Shown here: piece after piece, positions 1 through 9,640 of the stretch
How positions within the stretch are numbered: position 1 is the stretch's first letter
Layout: every line of letters starts with the position of its first letter
Assembly (NCBI GenBank): GCA_029717555.1
Contig: JAMDHS010000026.1
Location: 179,649 to 243,648, forward strand
Source: Peribolospora baueri
Lineage: Eukaryota > Basidiomycota > Peribolosporomycetes > Peribolosporales > Peribolosporaceae
Direction of reading: 5' to 3'
Length of the DNA: 64,000 bases
Translations under genes and position numbers: made by a program
Notes under the pieces: generated by a model
The model's database searches: none
What the model saw: the letters and a program-made list of their open reading frames with translations, nothing else
Told to the model about the DNA's origin: nothing

Positions 1-42
1 GCTCGTGGGACCTTCCTGATGGACCTGCTGTGATCTTTATAG

Positions 43-668
43 GTATGGGGTAGCGGCATCGAGCCTCCAGAGAGCGCGAAGAATGTGATCAAACCTTGGA
101 ACGAACGAGAGAGTACGACGAGTTGGGTGGAGAGCAACGTGGACGATCAAGTGAGAGAAAGCGTCCTTACTGCTGTTGATGATCACAGGAAATGTTCGAC
201 TGACGAATACGGCCCGGCCCCCCTCCTTCCCAGCTGATTCTGAACATCCCGTTTACCTCGCCAGTCCGTCTCAGATCCATCCTGATCAAAATCGGCCGAG
301 GCGATGTGGCTCCGCGACGGATCAAAATGTTCGTCAACCGACCATGGGGTGTTGATTTTTCGGAGGCGACGTCGGGTTCTGTCAAAGCGTCTCAAGAGTT
401 CCAGCTCCTCGAGGGTGAGGCAGGCGTAACAGAGTATCCGGTGCGCGTCGCCGCGTTCAGCAACACGAGCTCCGTCAGCCTCTTCTTCTCCGACTCGTCC
501 GGCGAACTCAGCAGTCTGCTCTACTACATCGGCTTCAAAGGCGTTCCTCTTATTCTGAAAAAGGACAACTCTATGCAGCTGGACGTTGGCGCAGAGACGA
601 CGGCCAAGTCTGTCGTCGGAAGTGTCAAGGAGGAGAGGCGGGCACCCTGGAGCGGCGGTGTCCGCTGA
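43..668 (+). CDS. PITH-domain protein, 3' part (5' end outside window)
   Basis: This is the C-terminal part of a PITH (proteasome-interacting thioredoxin) domain protein, the domain found at the end of thioredoxin-like protein 1 and in stand-alone PITH proteins that bind the 26S proteasome. Two exons are visible, 43..150 and 234..668, joined in phase 0 by a GTGAGA..CAG intron. The first begins after a TAG acceptor at 40-42. Diagnostic stretches are KPWNER, VESNVDDQ, LILNIPFTSPV, KMFVNRPWGVDF, TQEFxL-like KASQEFQLLEG, SSVSLFFSD and LYYIGFKG, in the family order. The C-terminal tail is short and basic. Whether a thioredoxin domain precedes it cannot be seen because the gene runs off the left edge. 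Confidence 0.88.
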
Positions 669-1556
669 TGTGGTCGTCTCGTTTCGTCGCTGAATGGCTC
701 TCACACGAGAGCGCCGACGAAGCAAACGCTTTGAGCATTCAGTCTTATCCGTGCATTCTGGCGTCCAGGAATACCGTCGTCCATACCCACGCTTTGGAGG
801 AGGCGACGACGGCAAGGGGACAGACCGTTCTAACAAGGCTCAGAGCACGTAGACGCACGCAAATAAGAGAGGTGTACACTAGGTTATCCTTCGGCGTCGT
901 CTCCACCTGCGGTAGGGAAGGAGGCGGTCTTCTTGAAGACGATGTAGATGCTGGAAGGAGGACGGCACACCAACGGTTATCAAGGAACGTCGTGCATATG
1001 TGACCGGAAAAGCTAGGCTCGAAAGGTCGCGCCTGGCGAAGAAGAAAACGAACGAAAGGGAATGGTGGGGGAGTTGGGCCCGGTGTACCATGTTCGACCC
1101 AACAAGGACAAGTCCATAATCTTACTAGCGAAGGGCGGGCTAAGCAGCGCAGTTATAGGCAGGGGGGGGGAGCACGAAAATGTCGCGACCGAGCGTCCCT
1201 ATCAAAGCCTCCATAAAGAAAACTCTCAATCAGTTGCTGGGGACCTGGACGGTTTAGGCGTCGCGCTTCCATTGCCCTTCTGGCGACGTCGAGAGCGCGC
1301 GTCCCCCACCCCTACCATACCCCAAACACCCAGATTTAGGGTGCGCCAACGAGTCAAAGACCCGAACGACATCAGCGTGCTAACCCACACCGCTTTTCAG
1401 CCCTCCAGCTGAAAGACGACCTGCGGCAATTAACCCTACTCTCGTTTACTTTACGCGTTCGCGTCGCGTCGCATCGCATGCCTGGCTCTTGCTCTTCCTG
1501 GACGCCAACTCTGAAGAAGGCCTTCAAAGGCCGCAAGCCGTCGATGCGCTCCTAAC
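669..1556. other. Intergenic region between PITH gene and PSF1
   Basis: No gene is recognisable here. Short open frames on both strands show no domain-like sequence and lack consistent splice signals. The right end carries GC-rich CGCGTCGCGTCGC-type sequence just upstream of PSF1 and holds an ACGCGT element, so it is probably the PSF1 promoter. Confidence 0.5.
1453..1458. promoter_or_regulatory. Candidate MCB (MluI cell-cycle box) upstream of PSF1
   Basis: The hexamer ACGCGT lies 99 bases before the PSF1 start codon. In yeasts this motif binds MBF (Mbp1/Res) and drives G1/S expression of replication genes. PSF1 is a replication gene, so the placement is sensible, but a single hexamer in GC-rich DNA can occur by chance. 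Confidence 0.4.
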
Positions 1557-2284
1557 ATGTTCGGAGACGAAGCGCTCAAGCTGATCAAGGAGGCTAGGCG
1601 GTCGACCGCAACGGACACGTTGAGACCGTATAGGTGCGTCTTTGACCCAGCTCGAGGCGCAACTCTCCATGCCATGCGCTGACCGGCTTAGGAATTGTCG
1701 ACAATCTCCCTACCTACGTACCTGTGCTCATCGCCCGCCCGCCCTGCAGCGATGAGACGGTGCGCAGCGTCTGCCGCGAGACGCGGCTTTTGATGGACGA
1801 CATCCAGGCGAACGTCGCCGCCCGCGGCGCGGCTCTTTCCACCGACCAGGGCCAGGCGTGCGCGCTAGTCGTCCAGCACCTCGCCGCGCAGCGCAATAAG
1901 CGCCTCCTGCTCGCCTACCACCACCACCGCCTCGAGCGGCTCAAGGACGCTTTTTGGTCCACCGGAGGCGCGCTCGATCATCTTCTCTCCGAGCGAGCCT
2001 TTCGACAAGCACTCAGCCCCGCCGAGCTGGACTTCCTCAAAGCCTACGACGAGCTCCTCCTCGACTACAAGTCTGAGTTCGACGACGTGCTCGACGTTAC
2101 CGCCGCCGGGGGACACCTTGCGCCGCCCAAGGATCTCTTCGTCCAGGTCAGGGTTGTCAAGGACGCTGGGAGCATCCAGACCGAGGGCGGCACGCTTGAG
2201 CTGCGCAAGAACGAGCAGTTCTTCGAGCGCAGGACCGACCTCGAACGTCTCATCCTTCAAGGCTATCTTGAGGTTATCGAGTGA
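1557..2284 (+). CDS. PSF1: GINS complex subunit Psf1
   Basis: Psf1 is one of four GINS subunits (Sld5, Psf1-3), which with Mcm2-7 and Cdc45 form the CMG replicative helicase in the nucleus. There are two exons, 1557..1633 and 1750..2284, giving 203 residues, the usual family length. The first exon encodes MFGDEALKLIKEA, typical of the Psf1 N-terminus; the split codon AG|C restores the frame into DETVRSVCRE. Later landmarks are QRNKRLLLAYHHHRLERLK, the LSPAELDFLKAYDELL stretch, PPKDLFVQVRVVKD, and the C-terminal B-domain pattern with KNEQFFERRTDLERLILQG. A long open frame starts at 1724, but its beginning is intron. The gene is convergent with UTP22. Confidence 0.93.
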
Positions 2285-2723
2285 CGCGGCGCGTTTGTTG
2301 CGGTTCGAGTAACGCAACCAAGCCGAAGCCCCGGCTCCTCCCGCCCGGTCTTCGGATTTCCAGATCGGCTCGTCGATGAATGGATGTCGCATACGATTAA
2401 GCGCACTCGAGCATGTCATCTGGATAACCCTGAACGGAGATGCTGGGGACGCGTCGACGAACCTGTCCTCGGCGCCGGGTACAGTATGTACAGTACTGTA
2501 TGTATGTACTGTACACTTCGTCACCCTGGCGGTCGTTGTTTATATGAAACGCCGTGATGACTGCACCCGGCCATTCGGGCTTCATGACCCGGCCATCGAC
2601 GACACATCAAAATGTGCTTGCTCAAATAGAGCCTGCGAGACAGTGGAGGGTTGTTCTATGCTCCTCCGACGTCCTCTTTTTGGCGAATGTATACTACTAG
2701 TACATCTAGCCACATGACCCCTT
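2285..2723. other. Convergent 3' intergenic region PSF1/UTP22
   Basis: These 439 bases lie between two converging stop codons and presumably hold both terminators and 3' UTRs. No gene is seen. The only structure is the inverted repeat listed at 2479-2514. Confidence 0.5.
2479..2514. repeat. Nested inverted repeat of GTAC/TACAGT units
   Basis: An outer arm GTACAGTA (2479-2486) matches TACTGTAC (2507-2514) as its reverse complement. Between them sits a perfect 12-base palindrome, TACAGTACTGTA, at 2489-2500. The sequence is AT-rich within GC-rich surroundings and lies between two converging genes. Confidence 0.75.
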
Positions 2724-5700
2724 TCAAGGTCTCCGCACCTCGACTTTGCGGATTAGGCCCTGCCCGAGCTTCTCCATATCCGCCAAAATGCTCTTCACAG
2801 TCATTTCTTCGCTACCCTGTTGCTTCGCCTTCTTTCCCTTGCTCGTGCCCTTCTCCTTCGGCTCCAGGAAGCTCGGGTTCCAGAGGCCCCCGATGACCGT
2901 GCCGCCGTGCTCGTCGTGGAAAAGCGCGAGTGCACTGGAGTATTTGCTCCGAACGAGGTCCACGAATTCCGACGCCGGATCAAAGTCGAGGCGAATCTCT
3001 TCGCCATAAACCGAGTCAGATTGGCTCGCCAGCTTTCCCTTTCGACCTTGACCTTTGACATCGCCCTCCCAGACGGCGGGATCCGGGGAAAGGTTTTGCA
3101 CATAACGGGGAAGCACTGAAAGGAAAAGATGAATGACAAAATCGAATGCGTCTAAAGGGCTCGTGAAGAGCGACTGCGAATTGTGCGCGGCGAACGCGTT
3201 AAGCGACCGATCAGCGCAGTTCTCCTCCCGCTCGGTCCAGAAGCGTCCAAACTCACCTGTACGTGTAGTTCTCCGCTCTCCACACCGTTGTCCATGGCCA
3301 CGACGGTAGCCTTAGCGAGCTGAGATGTCCTGTTTGCGATCATGAAATTCGGGTCGAACGCCCACATCTGCCCCTCTGGATCATGCTCCGTCGCAACGAA
3401 GAAGGCCCGATGAGACAGGGCCGGATCGGAAGAACGGGAAAAGGAAAAGGCGCTCATGCTCCGTTGCCTTTCGGCAAGAGGGAAGAACACGCGGCTACCA
3501 ATCGTCTCCGCACCGGCGGCGGAATAAAGTGGTACGAGGAGAGGCTCGTCCTTCCATCGCCAACTCGCCAGCAAGCGCATCGTTCGGGCGAAGCCTGCCG
3601 AACCGGTTGAAGGAGGCGGGCAGGCGCCCGGCTCCAAATACACGCTGGCGCAGATGAGCTCTATGAGTTCCGCAGGGACGTGTGAAGACAGAAGGTGGGC
3701 GGCGAGCCATCTTCGAACCAGCCGGACGGTCTGCGAGAGGGACGGGTGGCGGTGTTGCAAGGCAGCGATGGCTGCGTGATGTCGAGGGCGTTCCTCGAAC
3801 CGTCGCTCGTACCGAGTCAGAACCGCTTGTGCCTCCTTCCGCTTGCCGGTGGTCGTCCCCTTCTTGTCAAGGATGATACGCTCCAGCAGTGTCCTTTCGC
3901 GGTCGTGATAGATGCGGGCGCGAAAGGCGAAACCGGCAGGGAGGATGATCTCCAACGCGCAAGCGTCTTGGATCGCGCTCCTATTGGCGTCGAGGTCGAG
4001 AGCTACGACCGCCAGCGACCCTTCCACCTTGTCCATTACCAACCGGGCCATTTTCTCAAAAAAGGCGGCCTTCATTTTCTGGATCATCTCAAGGTCGTCC
4101 GGCCAGTGGCCCGAACTCTCGAAAGTGAGGACAATGTCATGAGCCGGAGTGTACTTGGCACAATCCGGCACGAGCGTCCCGAAAGCGTCAAAGTTCATGG
4201 CGGGGGGGACAAAGACGCTGGTGAATCGGAGGGCATCCGCCGCCGGAGCGATATTAACCAGGCCGAGCGGCAAATCCTCGCTGAGGGCCTTGAGCTGCCG
4301 AACGAGATAATCGTAGACGGTCATAACGGTGTGAAAGCCCTTTTCCTCAGGATCTGCCAGGTACGCTCGACTCCGGATGGATTTAGGCACTTCAAGGAGC
4401 CCAGCAAATCCGCCAGAGAAGAAGGAAACGCGTTCACCGCGAATGGCGAAATGATGGCCGAGGATGTGGCGGACGATGAGCTCCGGAACTCGAGTGCGGT
4501 CTGTCGGTCGGTCCACGTCCCATACGACGCTCTCGACGATCTTGCCATCCTTGAACCGACGTAATTCAGACTTTGGGCCCCATAGTTCCCGAAAGGAAGC
4601 GGCAGCGTCCTCGTCCTCTGGCGAAGGGCCATGGTCGACCAGACGGAAGGCCTGTTCGACGTCGAGATACGCCCCCAATGCGACGACAACCTCGTCTCCG
4701 CTGGACGCAGCAGAAGGTCTCGTTGCTGATGTTGACCATGGCGTCAAATAATCGTCAGTCGAGGGCAGCAGCACTGAAGCGACTGTTGCCCGATTCCCGA
4801 GTGCTCTTCGCACTAAGCTCGAGACATTGAAGATGGTGTGCTGCGTCGATGAAGACCAGTCCACGCGAGAACCGTCATGCGCATCGCGCTTTGTACTTTG
4901 CGAAAACGAGACCCTGTGACATGAGAAAAAAGCGACGGCGGTTAGGATGAGCAAGCCGTTCGAAAAGTTCGAATGCCTGGCTCCACCCACCTAGCACTGA
5001 TATCGAAATGCTCGTGACTCGCAGTCAAGTTCTGCAAGAACAGATCGGCAAAGTGATCGTTATCGTTATCATTCAAAAGCGCAAACGTTTGACGCGCTTC
5101 GTGCTGGAGGAGTTCGAACGAGCTGGGAGGAAAGCTGGCCGCGAGATTGACCGTGCCCGTTGGGTCAACAAAGACAACATCGAATGCGGATGTGAAATCC
5201 TCCCGCTGGATCTTCAAGATGGAGCCGGCGACAAAGAAAGAAAATCAGCAATCGGCAAGAGTACAGGGGCAAGGGTGGAAGGCTCACTTGGAGTGTGTCG
5301 CCGATCATCTTCATGAACACGGGCTGTTCAGCAAAGTTGTGCTCCCCTGAAGAGCGCACAAGCCGCGGGACGCGAGTAAGATCTGCATCAAGAATGAGAC
5401 TCGGTCCTGAATTCGTAAGACTTACCAAGGTAATCCATCACTCCCCGGAAAAGCTGATAGCTACTGAAACCGTTGGCCAGCTTCGGTCGTGATGCGCCCT
5501 TGCCAGGTCCCCCGTCCTCGCCCACGAGCAGGTGAGCTAGTACCATGATCAAGAAGAATCTCGCTCCTTGCATACCGAACACTGTTCGTCTATGTTTTTC
5601 GTTCGCGGCAAGGCCGGAACCGAAACCGCGTTGGAACGCCCAGACTTTGAGGAGCAACGCCGCATCTGCGAACGCGGGACAAGACTTGGACGCGTTGAAG

Positions 5701-6830
5701 AGGTAGACGAGGTGAGGTATGTGGAGGGTGTCCATGAGGAGGGAAGTGTTGTATCTTGGCGTCGGCGGCTGAGGAACGTCCTCTCCCTCGGAGACACTTC
5801 GTCCAGCCAGTCTGACATTGTTGCGCATCGGGCCGAGTCTCGCCGCTGGGAAGGTGCCATGTTCGACACCCAGATGGATGCGGACACGACACTTGAGCTT
5901 GCTAAAGTCTGTGTCAGACTTGTCCTTGACCGGGGTGAGAACAAGGATGGGTCGGCGTGGGTCAGCGTCAACGAGCTCAAAGGCCGTCTCGACGCCTATA
6001 GACTGTGACTTGGTCGTGCGGATCGCGGAGGCGAGGACGGAAAGATAGTAGGCTCGTTTGTGGAAGTAGCGATAATTTTTATAGTCCTTCTCTTGGAAAA
6101 TGCTCTGCACATCGAGTACCCGCAGCTCGTGCGTCAGCAAGGGTTTAGGATAGTAATTTGGAGTAATGGGCTTGCACGGAACCATGTACTCACACTTGGC
6201 ATGATCACTACCATGTCCACATCAAACCCTGCCGGCCTCTTTGCCGCTGTCTTGAGGGGCCAACTCCCGATCAGCTGGACGTCCTTTGGCTTCTCGAAAG
6301 CAAACTTGTACTTGACGTCCTCGGCCGGGAGGGGGTCGCAGAACGGAATGACGACCGAACCTTTCTTCTTCTTGAGCAGCAAATCTCGAGCGGCGGACAG
6401 ATCTTGTGGCGGTATGGAAGGTAGAGAGTCGAAGAGGGATTTGAGTCGTCGAAGGACGGTTTCCAGCGCGGTCGCTCTGTCGTACGCAGGACGCACTTCC
6501 TTGAGGAGCTCATCGATCTGTGCGCATGAGGGAAAAGGTCACATTGGTGGCAGATGAGAAGAGCGTCCACTCAGAACAAAAACACTCCATCCTGAAACTT
6601 ACCTGCAGCTTGAACACGTTGCTCTTGAACAGCTCTCCAGTCTGCTTCAAGCTTTGCACCTCCTCGTGCGACGGCGGCGCGTAGAGCCCTGTGGTGCCCT
6701 TTCCCTTCCTCGACGAGCTCTCCCCAACTCCCCGCTCAGCATTGTTACCGGCGTTGTCTCTCCCCAGACCAGCAGCCGCCATCTCTTCGTCGTCTAGTCC
6801 TCCATCCATGTCGGAAAGCGCGGTCGGCAT
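2724..6830 (-). CDS. UTP22: U3 snoRNA-associated protein Utp22 (Nrap/NOL6 family)
   Basis: Utp22 is a large SSU-processome component needed for early cleavages of pre-18S rRNA in the nucleolus. Seven exons on the minus strand join in frame: 6830..6603, 6517..6194, 6104..5426, 5382..5288, 5211..4991, 4913..3257 and 3173..2724, giving about 1217 residues against 1237 in yeast. Nrap-family landmarks are GFDVDMVVIMP near residue 175, SIFQEKDYKNYRYFHKRAYYL, GFSSYQLFRGVMDYL, YDYLVRQLKALSEDLPLGL, SPLDAFDFVIHL, and the C-terminal ALFHDEHGGTVIGGLWNP near residue 1150. The tail is Lys-rich. The start at 6830 (MPTALSDMDGG) is the first sensible ATG, but an upstream start in the same frame cannot be excluded. 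Confidence 0.92.
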
Positions 6831-7046
6831 GGGAAGATGGCCACACTTGGATCGGCGGTGTGAATCTGCTCGAGTTGCTTTTGAGTTCGAGATCGAGGGA
6901 AAGACTGCGGCCACCGTTCTGGTTCTCACGGTCGTCGATCACCGAGGTCGGGATCGCGTGTGTAGCGGAGAGCCTGAGGATTATCAACATGGCCGTCGAC
7001 AATCCCCTTTGGTGACAAGGATGGGCGGTTGAAAGACGTCAGGAGG

Positions 7047-8672
7047 GCCGTCGAAGCTTGGCGCCTAGTCTATCCAGCGTCTCGGTGGTTGCTTGGAGGG
7101 GTTCCTCCATGATGTAGTCTTTTGGTAAGGATGCTTGTCATCGGACCCCTGTTTTCACTTCTCCGAATCTGGACGACAGATGAAATGATGGAGACGGAGA
7201 CGCAGGCGAGGCGAGAGGTACCAGGCGACCACGTAGATGAACCCGGTAAGGAGGACCGAACTTTACGTCGGGAGGAAGTGGTCCAGGCATTCGCGCGAGC
7301 ACCTCGCCGACACCAACATCGGGTGGGAGAGGCGCATTCCCCGGCTGCGATGGGAGCCTTCTCGGACACGCCCTTCAGGACCTCGTCATCCGATTTCTGC
7401 GTCATGTCCATCTGGCATCCCGCCTCTGTGACTGCTTCTCCCCCGTCAGATCTGTCGCCTTAAAGACATCGCGCAGTCGAGCAATGCAGGTGCGGACAAG
7501 ATCATCTTCATCTTACCTGGCTTCCTCCCGGCGCCAACGCGTTGGCAAAGTGAGCATTCAAGGACCAAGAACTTCCGATCTACTGTGCCTATTCCGAGGT
7601 GCGGATCAGGGTATAGACGTTTTGGCTATGATGTGAGCCGGCGTCCTCCTTGTTCGACTCCTTCCGCGTGGCTCCTGCGATTACGCTCTCTCTTGGAGTG
7701 GCTACCAGCGGAATCCAGAAGCCGTCCTCCGTTCGTGCGTACGGTACGTCCACTTTGCGAGTGGCCTTGCCAAAACAAAAGTCGGAGATTGGCGCCTGCT
7801 GAGCACCCGGAAAACAGTCAGCTGCAGAATCACGCTCGAGACGACAGGCTCCGTCCGAGAACTTGTGAGCCTACACCTGCTCCAGCTAGCTAGCGAATGG
7901 GAAACGACGGTGAACAGAGGGGAAGGTGCTTGTCAACAAAGGAGACGAAAGGATGCGCGCGGGTCGGCTTTCGAAGATCTCTCGGCGGATAACGCACTGG
8001 GCCTGGACGCACGCCGACGGTTCGAGGCTCCTTTCTCGGCGATACATTGTTTTAGTTTGTTCTATGGATTGACAGGAAAAGGGCCATGGAGGGAAGCGCG
8101 CGCACAGATGCCGGCGTTCTCATGTCGTCGCAGGCGGCTTGCCCCGCGACAACAGGTATACCTCGACCATGGGAGACTACATACAGGTAGGCAATGGAGG
8201 CGAGCACTGGCACTGGAACGCTCATTGAGAAGAGTGAACTGTCGCTCGCGATGTTTCCCGACCAGGGTGGCCGGACTGACGTCCCTTGATAGCCCGACCA
8301 ACCTCTGGACTCGGCTGTCCGCTTCGGTTTTACGTAGATAGTAACCCACGATGTCCTGAGCCAGGAGAATGCTGCCCACCATCACCTGAAGGGCTTGTCC
8401 GAGACGGTCGGACTGGTACTGAAGGCCAAGGCGTCGCTGCTTCGTCCCATCTTAGGGCTAGCCTGGTCGGCTTGTCGACACTCCAAAAGCAAGCTCGATG
8501 TTGTGCAGAGTGTGGAACACAGATCGAGCCTGGCTATCGCCGTCTATCTATCTATGACGGCGGGCCGCGCTCGATCGCCCTCGTCGAACAAGCCTCCTCG
8601 CCGGGCCGTCGGAATGGAGCAAGGTTGGGCTCGTCAAGCGCTGTGGAGCCACATCCGTAGCTGCTGACGTCC
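7047..8672 (-). other. Unresolved stretch, possible intron-rich gene
   Basis: I could not assign a gene here, but several minus-strand segments read like exons with splice signals. These include an ATG at 8672 opening a 40-codon frame, a segment near 8440-8370 ending in a GTGATG donor, a GTATGT donor near 8195 paired with a CCATAG acceptor near 8062, a segment ending in CCAG|GTAAGA near 7520, one starting at GCCAG|ATGGACATGACG near 7410, and a last frame ending at 7047 (LPKDYIMEEPLQATTETLDRLG). The frames do not join into one convincing protein. Plus-strand frames of similar length also exist. No family was recognised. A 14-base palindrome lies at 7533-7546. Confidence 0.25.
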
Positions 8673-9640
8673 ATACTCGTCCTCTTTTACTCGAGCAGTT
8701 TAGTTAGTCACTACCAGTGGTCAGTCGGCAATGCTATTGATTTCACTGCTCCAGGTCGCACCGAGCTGCGCCGGGGTCTAAGGACGTCGGATCTTTCCTT
8801 TGTCGACGCCGCGCTGCGGCCAACTCTTGCGCCCTCTCCGCCAAGCCGACCGGCCGCTTTGCGTGGAGATCATCTCGTCTAGGCACAGACAAGAGGATTC
8901 AGGGCCATGCTCGGCAGAAGATGGATGTTGTGTGCGGCTGATACGGCAGAGATGGATGGGTGGAGTGTCGGTGGCCGTCGGCTTGTGCGCCACCACCTTT
9001 CACCTTTCTTTCACCTTATCACCGTTCACCTCTCACCTTCATCTTTCACCTTTCATCTTTCAGTCCCTTGACCGTCCTCCTCCGCACGTGGTCGCCGCCG
9101 TCGCCGTCCCCTCTCCTTCTCTCACATCCACATATACCCACCGGCCGTGCCCCGGCCGACGTGCAGCTCAGCGCCTTCCAGTCGCCAGCCCGAGACACCG
9201 ACTCTGGCTACAGCACCGACCTCCGCTCCGTCGACACGCGGTTCGTTGATCGGAGCTGTGGCGCTGCAACCGGTCGTACGCGGTCCACCGTCCGCCCTTA
9301 CTCCGCCCTCGGACCTCTTTCGCTATCGCTTTGGCATCGCGCTCGTCCAACGTCCGGGGGCTCGTCGGCCTTCCCTGCACATATAACGTCCGTCGTCTCT
9401 GAGCCTGAGCACCGCATGAATCGTCCAGCACCCAGCGTCCGTCTGCGGTGGTGAGGCGCCCATTGTCCACATTCTCCGCACAGCATTCTCATCGCATCGT
9501 TCGCCCACGACAATCCTAGTCACACTACACGCTCCCACAAGCCAGTTCAGTTCGTCTGACAGCGGCTCAGACGGGTGCGCGTTCGCTCATCCTGCTCGGC
9601 TGTGGATTTCCCGCTTGCTCTCGTTTGTTCTCCGTCTCCC
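8673..9640. other. Probable promoter/5' UTR of the Ser-rich gene
   Basis: No gene is recognised. From about 9000 the sequence is pyrimidine-rich with repeated CACCTTTC/TCACCTTCATC units, then CCACATATACCC. This resembles a fungal core promoter and 5' leader for the gene starting at 9641. Confidence 0.35.

Noticed and set aside
183-836. 217-codon minus-strand frame at the left end
   Set aside because: It is the antisense shadow of the PITH-domain exon, which has clear family motifs and splice signals on the plus strand.
7140-7165. A 25-base intron that would join two minus-strand frames before the LPKDYIMEEP segment
   Set aside because: It is far below the size that fungal introns can splice, so the join is not credible.
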